From NCBI GenBank assembly GCA_902516465.1, contig CABXZD010000001.1, positions 124,001 to 188,000 on the forward strand: a DNA stretch of 64,000 bases, given 5' to 3'. Within the stretch, counting starts at the first letter, position 1. Every line of letters starts with the position of its first letter. Position numbers and translations under genes: made by a program. Of this stretch, positions 44,466 through 54,918 are shown piece after piece. The notes beneath the pieces are model-generated. The model did not search any database, had not been told where the DNA came from, and saw only the letters and a list, made by a program, of their open reading frames with translations. Source of the DNA: an uncultured Pelagibacteraceae bacterium (GTDB lineage: Bacteria > Pseudomonadota > Alphaproteobacteria > Pelagibacterales > Pelagibacteraceae).

Positions 44466-46654
44466 GTAAATTAATCTTTAGATTACTTATTTTTTTAATA
44501 TTGATAACGATTGGAATAATAACTTATTTGAGTTTTGTAGGCATTGAAACAAAAAAATTTAATAAGCAAATAGAAAAACAAATAAAAAATATTGACAGTG
44601 ATTTACAAATTAATTTAAATAAGATTAAGATTGTTTTAAATCCAATAGAATTTAAAATAAAAGCAAAAACTATAGGAACTTCTTTAAAAATCAGAGATAA
44701 AATAATTGAAATTGAGGGTATCAATGGTGAAATATCAATAAATTCTTTACTTAATAAAAAATTTTCTATAACTAATTTAGAGATATCTACCAAAACTATA
44801 GAAATTAAAAAATTAATTTCTTTCGCTAGAACTTTAAAAAACGATCCCAAACTATATATTTTAGAGCGCATAGTTAAAAAGGGATTTATCATTGCGGATA
44901 TTAATTTAGAATTTGATACACAAGGTATATTAAAAAAGAATTACAACATTAAAGGAATAGTAAAGGATGGAAATTTAAAAATTTTAAAAAAATATGAGGT
45001 TAATGGACTTAATTTTATTTTTAATATTGTAGATAAAAACTTTAAGTTTGAAGATATTTCGCTTAACTTAGATACAATACCTTTTTCATCTAATAAAATA
45101 CTTGTAAAAAAAATTAAAAAAAATTTTTTTATTGAAGGAGACATAAAAAATAAAAAAATTAAATTGAGTGAAGAAAAAATCCCTTTGTTTATCAAGCGAT
45201 TAAGTCCGAATCTTAATATTGAGAGTATAAACTTTAATACGGATAATAAATTTTCTTTTAAAGTAAGTGATAAATTAGATTTTGATAATTTAAAGATAAG
45301 CTCTAATCTTAAAATTAATCATTTATTAATAAACAAGGCTTTAAAGTTAAAAAATATATTTCCAAAAATTAAAAAAAAGATTGAATTTTTAGATCATGAA
45401 ATAAAAATAAATTATAGTAAAAAAAACCTGTTAATAGATGGTGAAGGGGCGATTTCTTTCCAGCAAGAAAAGGATAAAGTAAGATATAAAATTGATAAAG
45501 ATGGAGAAAATTTAAAATTTCTATCAACTTTAACTATTAAGAATAATCCGTTAATAATTGATGTGTTGGGATATGAAAAAAATAAAAATAATGAATTGAA
45601 AATAGATCTAGACGGGAATTATACTTTAAATAAAAAGATTATTATAAATTCTTTCAAATTAACTGAAAAAAAAAATACAATCAATTTCAATGAATTAGTT
45701 ATAAGTAAAGATTATAAAATTAATAGTATTAAAAATATTAATTTAGATTATTATGATAACGAAAATAAAAAAAATCAACTTAACATCACAAAAAAAAACA
45801 AAAATTATTTTTTAGAAGGGCCTCTATTTAATTCAAGTAATTTACTGAGAAGATTAAATAATTCAGATGGTGAAAATAAAAAAAGTCTTTTTGCTGGAGA
45901 CTTTGGTATAATTTTTCAAATTGACCAAATTATCCTTGACAAAGAGCATACAGTACAAAATTTTAAGGGAGATATCATTTTTGAAAATAATGAAATTCTT
46001 AAGGCAAATCTTGATGCTGATTTTTCATCAGAAAAAAAATTAAAATTTACAGTTAATACAAAAGAAGAGGGTAAAATCATTACCTTATTTCTTGATAAGG
46101 CTAAACCAGCTATTAGTCAGTACAGTTTTATAAAAGGTTTTGAAAATGGTTCCTTAGATTTTTACTCAATTAAAGAAGGTAATAGATCTAAATCAACTTT
46201 AAAGATATATGATTTTAAACTTAAAGAGGTTCCTGCTTTAACAAAATTACTAACTTTAGCATCATTACAGGGTATTGCTGATATTTTGACCGGCGAAGGG
46301 ATTAGATTTGATGAATTTGAAATGAATTATACAAATGAAGGATCATTAATAGAAATTGAGGAAATTTATGCAATCGGACCAGCAATATCAATTTTAATGA
46401 ATGGGTATGTTGAAAAAAATAAAGTTGTTAGTTTAAGAGGCACATTAGTTCCAGCTACAACAATTAATAAAGTAATTGGGTCAATACCAGTTCTAGGAAA
46501 AATATTAGTTGGACAAAAGACTGGAGAGGGAGTTTTTGGAGTAAGTTTTAAAATTAAGGGGCCCCCAAAAAAATTAGAAACAACCGTTAATCCTATAAAA
46601 ACTTTAACACCTAGGTTTATAACAAGAACCATAGAAAAAATTAAAAAGAATTAA
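44462..46654 (+). CDS. AsmA-like (YhdP-type) envelope protein
   Basis: A 730-aa protein with one N-terminal membrane helix (about residues 4-24) and a long repetitive beta-rich region, ending in an AsmA-like C-terminal domain: ALTKLLTLASLQGIADILTG, then GPAISILMNGYVEK and GVFGVSFKIKGP. Such proteins are thought to bridge the periplasm and move phospholipid to the outer membrane (YhdP, TamB, YdbH in E. coli). It is shorter than YhdP. Its start overlaps prfB by four bases and its end overlaps the convergent tyrS by four. Confidence 0.78.
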   Translation: MSKLIFRLLIFLILITIGIITYLSFVGIETKKFNKQIEKQIKNIDSDLQINLNKIKIVLNPIEFKIKAKTIGTSLKIRDKIIEIEGINGEISINSLLNKKFSITNLEISTKTIEIKKLISFARTLKNDPKLYILERIVKKGFIIADINLEFDTQGILKKNYNIKGIVKDGNLKILKKYEVNGLNFIFNIVDKNFKFEDISLNLDTIPFSSNKILVKKIKKNFFIEGDIKNKKIKLSEEKIPLFIKRLSPNLNIESINFNTDNKFSFKVSDKLDFDNLKISSNLKINHLLINKALKLKNIFPKIKKKIEFLDHEIKINYSKKNLLIDGEGAISFQQEKDKVRYKIDKDGENLKFLSTLTIKNNPLIIDVLGYEKNKNNELKIDLDGNYTLNKKIIINSFKLTEKKNTINFNELVISKDYKINSIKNINLDYYDNENKKNQLNITKKNKNYFLEGPLFNSSNLLRRLNNSDGENKKSLFAGDFGIIFQIDQIILDKEHTVQNFKGDIIFENNEILKANLDADFSSEKKLKFTVNTKEEGKIITLFLDKAKPAISQYSFIKGFENGSLDFYSIKEGNRSKSTLKIYDFKLKEVPALTKLLTLASLQGIADILTGEGIRFDEFEMNYTNEGSLIEIEEIYAIGPAISILMNGYVEKNKVVSLRGTLVPATTINKVIGSIPVLGKILVGQKTGEGVFGVSFKIKGPPKKLETTVNPIKTLTPRFITRTIEKIKKN

Positions 46655-47880
46655 TTAAATTCTATTTTAAGGTGTCTTTTTTTTCCAATAGAAAGTTTAA
46701 GATAATTTTCATTTAAGAAATCTTCGTTAATTTGAAATTTTTCACTTTGTATCAACTTGTTATTTATCTTAATAGCATTTCCTTTGATTAATCTTCTAAT
46801 TTCGCTTTTTGAATTTTCTAGATTTGAATAAATAATTAAATCAATAATATTTATATTTTTTTTTATCAAAGATTTTTGAATCTTGATTGTTGGTAAATTT
46901 GTACCTGTAGAATTTACCTTAAAAGCCTCTTTAGCAGTTGTCTCTGAATTAATTGCTTGTTTTTTGCCGTGCAACATTGTCGTAGCTTCATTTGCGAGTA
47001 ATATCTTTAATTCATTAACATCTTTACTCTTTAGATTTTCAATTTTATCAAGTGAAAGATTTGTAAAAAATTTTATAAATCTAATTACGTCTCTATCATC
47101 AGTATTTCTCCAAAATTGCCAATAATCGTATGGAGATAATAATTTTTTATCTAACCATACAGCACCGTCTACGCTTTTACCCATTTTAGCCCCTGTTGCT
47201 AAAGTAATTAGTGGTGTTGTTAAGCCGTAAGTTTTTTTATTAGAATGTCTTTTAATTAGCTCAACTCCATTAACAATATTTCCCCATTGGTCTGAACCTC
47301 CAATCTGAAGGACACAATTTTCTTTTTTGTTTAGTTCCATAAAATCATAAGCTTGTAAGATCATATAATTAAATTCCATGTAACTTAATGATTGTTCTCT
47401 ATCTAGCCTAGTCTTTACGCTATCAAATGTTAACATCTTATTAATTGTAAAATGTTTTCCAATATTTCTTAAAAAGTTAATATAGTTTAGATCTTTAAGC
47501 CACTTATAATTGTCGACAAAAATTGGGCGAATTTTTTTATCTTTAGTATTTAAAAAGATTTTAAGTATTTTTTTGATATTTTCGGCATTCTTTCTAATAT
47601 CTTTATCATTTAAAATTTTACGAGTTTTATCTTTTCCAGATGGATCACCGATTCGGGTGGTTCCACCTCCCAATAGAACAATTGGTTGATGCCCATGACT
47701 TTGAGCTAATTTTAAACACATTATTTGAAGAAGACTACCAACATGAAGGCTTTCAGCAGTGCAATCAAAACCTATATATGCTTTTATTTTATCCTTATCT
47801 AATAAATGAGATAATTCTCTTTCATCAGTACATTGATAAAAATAACCTCTATCTTTAAATTCTTTTAAAAATTTATTCAT
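46651..47880 (-). CDS. tyrS: Tyrosyl-tRNA synthetase
   Basis: Charges tRNA with tyrosine. About 409 aa: class I HIGH-like HVGSLLQ in AESLHVGSLL, YDFMELNKKENCVLQIGGSDQWGN, and KMSKS-like KMGKSVDG. A C-terminal S4 RNA-binding domain is present at about residues 345-405. I use ATG 47880; a TTG at 47898 adds six residues without family support. Confidence 0.95.
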   Translation of the reverse strand: MNKFLKEFKDRGYFYQCTDERELSHLLDKDKIKAYIGFDCTAESLHVGSLLQIMCLKLAQSHGHQPIVLLGGGTTRIGDPSGKDKTRKILNDKDIRKNAENIKKILKIFLNTKDKKIRPIFVDNYKWLKDLNYINFLRNIGKHFTINKMLTFDSVKTRLDREQSLSYMEFNYMILQAYDFMELNKKENCVLQIGGSDQWGNIVNGVELIKRHSNKKTYGLTTPLITLATGAKMGKSVDGAVWLDKKLLSPYDYWQFWRNTDDRDVIRFIKFFTNLSLDKIENLKSKDVNELKILLANEATTMLHGKKQAINSETTAKEAFKVNSTGTNLPTIKIQKSLIKKNINIIDLIIYSNLENSKSEIRRLIKGNAIKINNKLIQSEKFQINEDFLNENYLKLSIGKKRHLKIEFN

Positions 47881-47927
47881 AAGAATATAATCTAACAATA
47901 TACAAGTTTTTTTAAAAAAAAATATTA

Positions 47928-49070
47928 ATGAAAAATAAAGAATTTACTGCACTTGGTTTAATGAGTGGAACTTCAATGGATGGTATAGACGTTTCTTTAG
48001 TTAAATCTGATGGAGAATACCGTTTTCAAGGTATTTTAAATTATTATAGGGAATTTAGTGATGATCTTAGACAAAAATTGATTAATTTGAGAACTTTAAT
48101 TAATGAAAAAAATGACCTCGAAAAGTATGCGAATGAACTAAAAGAATTGGAGAGGAAAATTACATTATTTCACAGTGAAATTGTTAATGATATTTCTCAA
48201 AGGTACAAAAAAAAAATTGATTTGGTAGGGTTTCATGGGTTGACAATTTTCCACGATTCCACAAAAAAAATTTCACTACAGTTAGGTGATGGTAAGTTAT
48301 TATCACAACTTACAAAACATATAGTCATAAATAATTTTCGACAAAAAGATTTGAAAAATGAAGGCCAAGGAGCGCCTTTAACTCCAGTATTCCATAGATT
48401 GATCTGTTATTTAATAAATAAAAAAAAAAAAATTCAATATCCAATCATTTTAATGAATATAGGAGGAATTACCAATATAACAAAAATAAAAAATAACAGA
48501 GACTCAAATGAGAAAAATTTATCTGCTTATGACATTGCGCCTGGTAATTGTTTAATTGATGAATGGGTCAGAAAAAATACTAAACAAAAATTTGATTATA
48601 ACGGAAATTTTGCTAAGTCCGGAAAGGTTGATCAATTAGTATTTAATCAAATTATAGATAACTTAAATATTGAGTCTTACGAAAAATCTTTAGACATAAA
48701 AGATTTCGATTTATCATTTGCAAGAGGATTATCATTTTTAGATGGTTGTGCAACCATAACATTATTTACTGCTTATTTAATTGCAGAGGGAATCAAGCAA
48801 AACGATGATAACAGCAAGATTTGTTTAATATGTGGAGGAGGTAGAAAAAATAATTTTTTAATAAGAAATATCAAAAAATATTTTAAATCAAAAAAATTAA
48901 AATTTGAGAATATTGAAAAATATAATTTTGACGGTGACTTTATAGAGTCACAAGCATTTGGTTTTCTAGCTATAAGAACATTTTTAAAAAAGCCTATTTC
49001 TTATCCCAAAACTACCAGATGTAAAAATCCAACTATTGGTGGAGTTATTAATAAAAATTTTAGTAAATAG
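47928..49070 (+). CDS. anmK: Anhydro-N-acetylmuramic acid kinase
   Basis: Phosphorylates and opens 1,6-anhydroMurNAc recovered from peptidoglycan turnover. The 380-aa sugar kinase has the phosphate loop GLMSGTSMDGIDVSLV, FHGLTIFHD, NIGGITNIT, YDIAPGNCLIDEWV and CGGGRKNNFL. It faces tyrS across 47 bases, the usual alphaproteobacterial tyrS/anmK arrangement. Its 3' end overlaps the convergent hydrolase by 11 bases. Confidence 0.93.
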   Translation: MKNKEFTALGLMSGTSMDGIDVSLVKSDGEYRFQGILNYYREFSDDLRQKLINLRTLINEKNDLEKYANELKELERKITLFHSEIVNDISQRYKKKIDLVGFHGLTIFHDSTKKISLQLGDGKLLSQLTKHIVINNFRQKDLKNEGQGAPLTPVFHRLICYLINKKKKIQYPIILMNIGGITNITKIKNNRDSNEKNLSAYDIAPGNCLIDEWVRKNTKQKFDYNGNFAKSGKVDQLVFNQIIDNLNIESYEKSLDIKDFDLSFARGLSFLDGCATITLFTAYLIAEGIKQNDDNSKICLICGGGRKNNFLIRNIKKYFKSKKLKFENIEKYNFDGDFIESQAFGFLAIRTFLKKPISYPKTTRCKNPTIGGVINKNFSK

Positions 49071-49716
49071 CTATTTCTTCTTTAATGTATTTATCAATTA
49101 CTTTAATCAAACTTTTTTCATTTTTAGTAAAGAAATGATTTGAATCCATCACAGAATAAAATTGAACCTTGATTCCTTTTTGTAAGCTTAAGCGTTTATT
49201 TAGTTCATTTATGTAATCTGAGGGAACTAACTCATCTTTTTTTCCATGCACAACTAGACCTGATGTTGGACAAGGTGATAAAAAAGAGAAATCATAAACA
49301 TTCGGCTGAGGTGAAATTGCAATAAATCTATTTATTTCTGGCCTCCTCATTAAAAGTTGCATCGCTATGAGAGACCCAAATGAAAAACCAGCTACCCAAC
49401 ATTGTGAATTATCAAAATTTTCTCTCTCCAACCAATCAAGAGCAGCTGCTGCGTCTGCCAGCTCTCCCTGACCATTATCAAATTCTCCATCGCTTTTTCC
49501 AACACCTCTAAAATTTACTCTACATACTGAGAAATCGTTATCCATAAAAGAATGAAAAGTTTCAACAACAACTTTGTTATTCATAGTTCCTCCATATTGA
49601 GGGTGAGGTTGTAAAACAAGAGCAATTGGTGAAGTACTTTTTTTACTCTTATAATATTTAGCTTCTAATCTTCCTGCAGAGCCAGGAATAAATATATCTA
49701 AAATTTTGTTTTCCAT
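49060..49716 (-). CDS. Alpha/beta hydrolase
   Basis: A 218-aa single-domain hydrolase with the nucleophile elbow GFSFGS (Ser near residue 116), an oxyanion stretch LQPHPQYGGTMNN, an early RVNFRGVGKSDG, Asp near 168 in HGKKDELVP and His near 196 in DSNHFF. These supply a full catalytic triad. The group (annotated dienelactone-hydrolase-like or CocE-like small hydrolase) has no fixed substrate. It is divergent from iscR; its own start is preceded by AT-rich DNA. Confidence 0.8.
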   Translation of the reverse strand: MENKILDIFIPGSAGRLEAKYYKSKKSTSPIALVLQPHPQYGGTMNNKVVVETFHSFMDNDFSVCRVNFRGVGKSDGEFDNGQGELADAAAALDWLERENFDNSQCWVAGFSFGSLIAMQLLMRRPEINRFIAISPQPNVYDFSFLSPCPTSGLVVHGKKDELVPSDYINELNKRLSLQKGIKVQFYSVMDSNHFFTKNEKSLIKVIDKYIKEEIAIY

Positions 49717-49851
49717 AATTGTAATTGATTACTATTCTCAAAAAAAAAATAGGTTTATCACAACTACGTGACATAATGTTAGTATTTTTTTTATTATAGA
49801 TACTTGACTATTTTAGTCGGGTTTATATATACCCCAGTAAAACAACGATTT
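49717..49851. other. Divergent hydrolase/iscR intergenic region
   Basis: A 135-base gap with the iscR promoter-operator in its right part (49804-49832). The left part is AT-rich with a run of A near 49740 and carries the promoter of the hydrolase gene, which I cannot place. A longer frame for iscR extends to 49804 but would place its start inside the promoter, so I reject it. Confidence 0.5.
49804..49832 (+). promoter_or_regulatory. iscR-suf promoter with overlapping IscR-type operator
   Basis: The -35 hexamer TTGACT (49804-49809) and a TATATA -10 (49826-49831, spacer 16) form a good sigma-70 promoter about 20 bases before the iscR ATG. Overlapping the -35 is a dyad GACTA-TTT-TAGTC (49806-49818) followed by GGGTTT. 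Rrf2/IscR-family repressors bind sites of this kind at their own promoters, so cluster-loaded IscR probably represses the suf operon here. The palindrome is seen; the regulator assignment is inference from position. Confidence 0.72.
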
Positions 49852-50277
49852 ATGAAACTTACATCTAAGGGCAGATATGCGGTAATGGCTTTAGTGGATC
49901 TGGCAAAATTTAATAACATTAATCCAGTTTCTTTAAGAGATATCTCACTAAGACAGGGGATCTCTTTAGATTATTTAGAGCAGATATTCGCGAAATTAAG
50001 AAAGAAAGAAATAGTTCAAAGTGTAAGAGGAACACAAGGAGGATATATTCTAAACAAAAAAGCTAAAGAAATAAAACTAACGAATATTTTTGAAGCAGTA
50101 GACGAAAAAGTAAAAACTGTGCAGTGCAAAAAAGAGTCAAAAAAAGGATGTAATGGTAAACTAGTAAAATGTTTAACCCATAATCTTTGGGATGAACTTG
50201 AGAGTCACATAAATAATTTTTTTGATAAAAAAAGTTTAGATGATTTAGTTAAAGATAATGAAGAGAAAAGAGTTTAA
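49852..50277 (+). CDS. iscR: IscR (Rrf2-family Fe-S cluster-sensing regulator)
   Basis: A 141-aa winged-helix repressor that senses Fe-S cluster status. The DNA-binding head [18 protein letters not shown] is typical; Cys92, Cys100 and Cys107 with nearby His110 (CLTH) match the 2Fe-2S ligands of IscR. I use the ATG at 49852. It is the first gene of iscR-sufBCDS-sufU-sufT-sufA, two bases before sufB, and should regulate the whole operon. Confidence 0.92.
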   Translation: MKLTSKGRYAVMALVDLAKFNNINPVSLRDISLRQGISLDYLEQIFAKLRKKEIVQSVRGTQGGYILNKKAKEIKLTNIFEAVDEKVKTVQCKKESKKGCNGKLVKCLTHNLWDELESHINNFFDKKSLDDLVKDNEEKRV

Positions 50278-50279
50278 CA

Positions 50280-51722
50280 ATGGACACTAGAGAAAAAGAT
50301 ATAGAAAATTTAAAAGATTACAAATATGGTTTTTCAACCGATATTGAAAACATAAGAGCGCCAAAGGGTTTAAATGAAGATGTAATCAAGTTTATTTCAA
50401 ATATCAAGAAGGAACCAAAATGGATGTTAGATTTTAGATTAAAGTCATTTAAAAGACTTCAAAACTTAAAAGAACCAGATTGGCAAAAACCAAAATATCC
50501 AAAAATAGATTATCAGGACTTGTATTATTATTCAGCGCCCAAAAGCATGAGTGATAAACCCAAAAGTCTTGACGAGCTTGATCCAAAACTTTTAGAAACA
50601 TATAAGAAGCTAGGTATTCCATTACAAGAACAAGCAAGATTAAATGGTATTGCTATTGATGCTGTTTTTGATTCAGTTTCGGTTGCAACAACATTCAAAG
50701 ATGAATTAACTAAACAAGGAATAATTTTTTGCTCTATGTCTGAGGCTATTCAAAAACATTCAGATTTAGTTAAAAAATATTTAGGAACCGTTATTCCAAC
50801 AACAGATCATTTTTTTGCGACATTAAATTCTGCTGTATTTACGGATGGGTCGTTTGTATATATTCCTGAAGGTGTCAGATGTCCTATGGAACTATCAACT
50901 TATTTTAGAATTAACGCATCACAAACGGGACAATTTGAAAGAACTTTAATTATAGCAGATAAAGGAAGTTATGTAAGTTATCTAGAGGGTTGTACTGCAC
51001 CAATGAGAGATGAAAATCAACTTCATGCAGCTAACGTAGAATTAATTGCTCTCGATGATGCTGAAATAAAATATTCTACAGTACAAAATTGGTATCCTGG
51101 AGATGAAAACGGTAAAGGAGGAATATATAATTTTGTGACTAAAAGAGGCTTATGCAAAGGTAGAAATTCTAAAATTTCTTGGACACAAGTAGAAACGGGC
51201 TCAGCCATAACATGGAAATACCCTAGTTGTATATTAAAAGGAGATAATTCAATTGGGGAATTTTATTCAATTGCAATTACCAATAATCATCAAAAAGCTG
51301 ATACCGGAACTAAGATGATACACTTAGGAAAAAATACAAAGAGTAAAATTATATCAAAAGGTATTAGCGCAGGATTTTCTGATATGACTTATAGAGGATT
51401 AGTTGACATTAATCCAAAGGCAAAAAATTCAAGCAATTATACTCAGTGTGACTCCTTATTAATGGGTAATAAATGTGGGGCTCACACTGTTCCATATATA
51501 AAAAACAAAAATTTTAATTCCAATATAGCACATGAAGCTACGACTTCTAAAATAAGTGAAGAACAACTACACTATTGCCAACAAAGAGGCTTAAACCCAG
51601 AGGAGGCTGTTGGATTAATTGTAAACGGATTTTGTAAAGAAGTGCTTCAACAATTACCAATGGAATTTGCAGTAGAGGCTCAAAAACTCGTGGGTATTAG
51701 CTTAGAGGGGAGTGTTGGCTAA
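50280..51722 (+). CDS. sufB: Fe-S assembly scaffold subunit SufB
   Basis: Part of the SufBC2D scaffold on which clusters are built. The 480-aa protein is full length with the SufB beta-helix, [35 protein letters not shown] with its Cys, [23 protein letters not shown] split over positions 290-315, and [13 protein letters not shown] with the Cys/Asp pair near 400. Its final base is shared with the sufC start. Confidence 0.96.
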   Translation: MDTREKDIENLKDYKYGFSTDIENIRAPKGLNEDVIKFISNIKKEPKWMLDFRLKSFKRLQNLKEPDWQKPKYPKIDYQDLYYYSAPKSMSDKPKSLDELDPKLLETYKKLGIPLQEQARLNGIAIDAVFDSVSVATTFKDELTKQGIIFCSMSEAIQKHSDLVKKYLGTVIPTTDHFFATLNSAVFTDGSFVYIPEGVRCPMELSTYFRINASQTGQFERTLIIADKGSYVSYLEGCTAPMRDENQLHAANVELIALDDAEIKYSTVQNWYPGDENGKGGIYNFVTKRGLCKGRNSKISWTQVETGSAITWKYPSCILKGDNSIGEFYSIAITNNHQKADTGTKMIHLGKNTKSKIISKGISAGFSDMTYRGLVDINPKAKNSSNYTQCDSLLMGNKCGAHTVPYIKNKNFNSNIAHEATTSKISEEQLHYCQQRGLNPEEAVGLIVNGFCKEVLQQLPMEFAVEAQKLVGISLEGSVG

Positions 51723-52456
51723 TGTTAAAAATAAATAATTTAAATGCCAACATTGAAGATAAATCAATTTTAAAAGATTTTTCACTTAATATTAATCCTG
51801 GTGAAGTTCATGCAATTATGGGCCCAAATGGTTCTGGTAAAAGCACATTATCAAACATCTTATCAGGTAAAAAGGGTTATGAAATTTCTGGGGAAGTACT
51901 TTTTGAGAATAAAAATTTATTTGAACTTGAAACTGAGGAAAGAGCACACAAAGGAATATTTTTAGCTTTTCAGTATCCATTAGAGATTCCAGGTGTAAAT
52001 ACAAATATATTTTTGAAAACTTCTTTAAATGCAATAAGAAAAGCAAAAGGAGAAAAAGAACTTGATGCAATAGAATTTTTAAAATTGGTAAAAGAAAAGG
52101 CTAAAGAATTAAAATTTGATGAAGAAAAGTTAAATAGGCAATTAAATGTTGGTTTTTCTGGGGGAGAAAAAAAGAAAAACGAAATTTTACAAATGTCTAT
52201 GTTATCTCCTAAATTATCTATTTTAGATGAAACTGACTCTGGTTTGGATATTGATGCTTTAAAGGTTGTATCTGATGGAGTAAACACATTAAGAAATAAA
52301 GATAACTCTTTTTTAATAATCACTCACTATCAAAGATTATTAGATTACATAAAACCTGATTTTGTTCATGTTTTAATGAATGGGAAAATAATTAAGTCTG
52401 GAGGACCAGAACTAGCATTAGAATTAGAAAAAAAAGGGTATGAAAATTTTAATTAA
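51722..52456 (+). CDS. sufC: SufC ATPase
   Basis: The ABC-type ATPase of SufBC2D. The 244-aa protein has Walker A GPNGSGKST at about residues 34-42, signature GFSGGEKKKNEI, Walker B LSILDETDSGLD, and the switch His in ITHYQR. It has no membrane domain, as expected. It ends exactly one base before the sufD start. Confidence 0.97.
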   Translation: MLKINNLNANIEDKSILKDFSLNINPGEVHAIMGPNGSGKSTLSNILSGKKGYEISGEVLFENKNLFELETEERAHKGIFLAFQYPLEIPGVNTNIFLKTSLNAIRKAKGEKELDAIEFLKLVKEKAKELKFDEEKLNRQLNVGFSGGEKKKNEILQMSMLSPKLSILDETDSGLDIDALKVVSDGVNTLRNKDNSFLIITHYQRLLDYIKPDFVHVLMNGKIIKSGGPELALELEKKGYENFN

Positions 52457-53704
52457 ATGACTGAAAAAATTAAAACAGATTTTGAAAAAACAGTTAAAAC
52501 TTCAGCTTTTTCTGAAAAAGATGTTGCGTTAAAAGAAAAATACTTAAATAGATTTATAGAGAATGGCTTCCCAAGTAGAAAACTTGAAAATTGGAAATTC
52601 TCGGATCTAAATCAGATTATAAAAAAAAATATTGGTGAATTAAGCTTTTATAATAATGATTCACTTCCTAACAAAGTTGACACATCAATTTTTGTTGAGG
52701 GCTTAGAACATAATAAAATTATTTTCATAAATGGAAGAGTAGAAAAGATTGATTTTACTTATGAAGACCAAGATAAAATAAAGATTAACGATGACTTTAA
52801 ATTTATGGACGAATTTAAAAACAGTAATTCTTTATTATCTCTAAATAATGCTTTCGCAAATAAATGCTACAAAATTACACTTAAAAAAGGTTATTCTATG
52901 AAAAAACCTCTTGTGATCTACCATACTACAAATGAAAAAATAAAATCTAGAAATTTAAATTTGAGATTAGAATTTGAATTAGAGCAAAATAGCTCTTTAA
53001 GATTAATTGATTTGTTTAAAGATGAAGCAGAAAATAATTTTGTAAATATTTTTTATAATTTTGACTTAAAAGAAGATGCAATTTTAAAAAATTATAAGAT
53101 TGACAAAGTTATTAATCAAAACATCCGGTATTCATATAATAATATTGAACAAGGTAAAAACAGTGTTTCCGAAACTTTTATTTTGTCATCTGGCTCGAAT
53201 TTTTCAAAAAATGAGATTAATTGTAACTTAAAAGGAGAATATTCTTCAGCATTTATAAATGGTATTTTCTCCTTAAATAATGAGCAACACCATGAAGTAA
53301 GAACCATAATAAATCATTTAATTGAAAACACAAAAAGTTTTCAATTAATTAAAAGTGTTTTAGGAAAAAATTCAAAATCTGTATATCAGGGTAAAATTTT
53401 TGTGGACTCAAAAGCACAAAAAACTGACGGATATCAATTAAGTAAAGCAATTTTACTTGACGAAACTTCTGAATTTAATGCCAAGCCTGAATTAGAAATT
53501 TATGCCGATGATGTAAAATGTTCTCATGGTTCTGCGTCTGGAAGTCTAGATGAAAACTCTATATTTTATTTAATGTCTAGAGGGCTGAATTATCAACAGT
53601 CAAAAGAACTTTTAATTAACGGATATTTATTAGATGTAGTTGAAAAAATTACAGACTCTGAAATAAAAAATTTGATTAAAAGTATGGTTGGAATAAGTGA
53701 ATGA
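52457..53704 (+). CDS. sufD: Fe-S assembly scaffold subunit SufD
   Basis: The SufB-like partner in SufBC2D. The 415-aa protein has the short N-terminal helical domain, a less conserved beta-helix core, and the typical C-terminal KCSHG-type segment (DDVKCSHGSASGSLDENSIFYL) with the metal-binding Cys-x-His. It overlaps sufS by four bases. Confidence 0.94.
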   Translation: MTEKIKTDFEKTVKTSAFSEKDVALKEKYLNRFIENGFPSRKLENWKFSDLNQIIKKNIGELSFYNNDSLPNKVDTSIFVEGLEHNKIIFINGRVEKIDFTYEDQDKIKINDDFKFMDEFKNSNSLLSLNNAFANKCYKITLKKGYSMKKPLVIYHTTNEKIKSRNLNLRLEFELEQNSSLRLIDLFKDEAENNFVNIFYNFDLKEDAILKNYKIDKVINQNIRYSYNNIEQGKNSVSETFILSSGSNFSKNEINCNLKGEYSSAFINGIFSLNNEQHHEVRTIINHLIENTKSFQLIKSVLGKNSKSVYQGKIFVDSKAQKTDGYQLSKAILLDETSEFNAKPELEIYADDVKCSHGSASGSLDENSIFYLMSRGLNYQQSKELLINGYLLDVVEKITDSEIKNLIKSMVGISE

Positions 53705-54918
53705 ATATAGATAATATAAAAAAAGAATTTCCTATTTTTGATGAAAAAATTCAAAATAATGATTTAGTTTATTTAGATAGTGCTAACTCATCACAAAAAC
53801 CAAAAGTTGTTATAGATAGAATTAATGAATTTTATACTAAACAATTTTCAAATGTAGGGAGAAGTATTCATTATTTAGCAGTAGCTGCTACGAATTTGTA
53901 TGAAAATACAAGATCCTCAGTTCAAAAATATATAAACGCCAAAGACAAAAATGAGATTGTTTTCACAAAAGGAGCTACAGAGGCACTAAATTTAGTAGCA
54001 AATACTTTAGGTCAAAAACATTTAGAGGAAGGTGATGAAATATTACTAACTGAATTAGAACATCATTCTAATTATGTACCTTGGCACTATTTAAGGAAAT
54101 CGAAAAACATTAAGATTAATTTTGCAGAAATTAATGAAGTAGGTGAAATACCGATAGAAAATATTGAAAAAAAAATTACACCAAAAACAAAGATTATAGC
54201 TATTAATCATTTATCAAATGTAACAGGGGCAATTTTGCCAATAAAAGAAATTACTAACTTAGCTCACTCTAAAGGTATCATAGTAGTAGTAGATGGTTGT
54301 CAGGGAGCCCCTCATTTAAAAATTGATGTGCAAGACCTTGACTGTGATTTTTATGCAATTTCATGTCATAAAATGTATGGACCCACTGGATTGGGTATCT
54401 TGTATGGTAAAAAGAAATGGCTTGAAGAGTTACCTCCCTATCAAGGTGGAGGCGGAATGATAAAAGAGGTAAAGAAAGACAGAATAACATATGGTGATCT
54501 ACCAAATAAATATGAAGCTGGGACAATGGCTACAGCTCAAGTTATAGCGTTCGACCAATCTATTAAATTTTTAGAAAGTATTGGTATTGAAAATATCGTT
54601 AAACACGAAAAAGATCTAATTGAATATGGTCAAGAAATTTTAAAAAAAAATAATTCTGTTAAATTAATTGGTAATCCAAAAAATAAAGGTGGGGTATTAT
54701 CTTTTACAATAGAAGGGGTGCACCCACATGATATTGCAACAATTTTAGATGAGGATGGCGTAGCAATAAGAGCTGGCCATCATTGTTGTCAAATATTACA
54801 TGATAAACTTGAAATACCAGCAAGTGCTAGGGCTTCAGTCGGAGTATATAATACAAAAGAAGATTTTGACAAATTAAACGAGTCGATTAATAAATGTAAA
54901 AAAATTTTTAATCTATAA
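53701..54918 (+). CDS. sufS: Cysteine desulfurase SufS
   Basis: A PLP enzyme that takes sulfur from cysteine as a persulfide. The 405-aa protein has PLP-binding Lys224 in SCHKMYGPTG, an HHSNYVPW segment, and the active Cys362 in RAGHHCCQIL, in the short-loop position of group II desulfurases. Such enzymes need a sulfur acceptor; the next gene codes SufU, and no SufE is seen here. One base is shared with sufU. Confidence 0.96.
   Translation: MNIDNIKKEFPIFDEKIQNNDLVYLDSANSSQKPKVVIDRINEFYTKQFSNVGRSIHYLAVAATNLYENTRSSVQKYINAKDKNEIVFTKGATEALNLVANTLGQKHLEEGDEILLTELEHHSNYVPWHYLRKSKNIKINFAEINEVGEIPIENIEKKITPKTKIIAINHLSNVTGAILPIKEITNLAHSKGIIVVVDGCQGAPHLKIDVQDLDCDFYAISCHKMYGPTGLGILYGKKKWLEELPPYQGGGGMIKEVKKDRITYGDLPNKYEAGTMATAQVIAFDQSIKFLESIGIENIVKHEKDLIEYGQEILKKNNSVKLIGNPKNKGGVLSFTIEGVHPHDIATILDEDGVAIRAGHHCCQILHDKLEIPASARASVGVYNTKEDFDKLNESINKCKKIFNL

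Noticed and set aside
49804-49851. Longer iscR reading frame
   Set aside because: It would begin inside the -35 box; the IscR family start is [10 protein letters not shown] at 49852.
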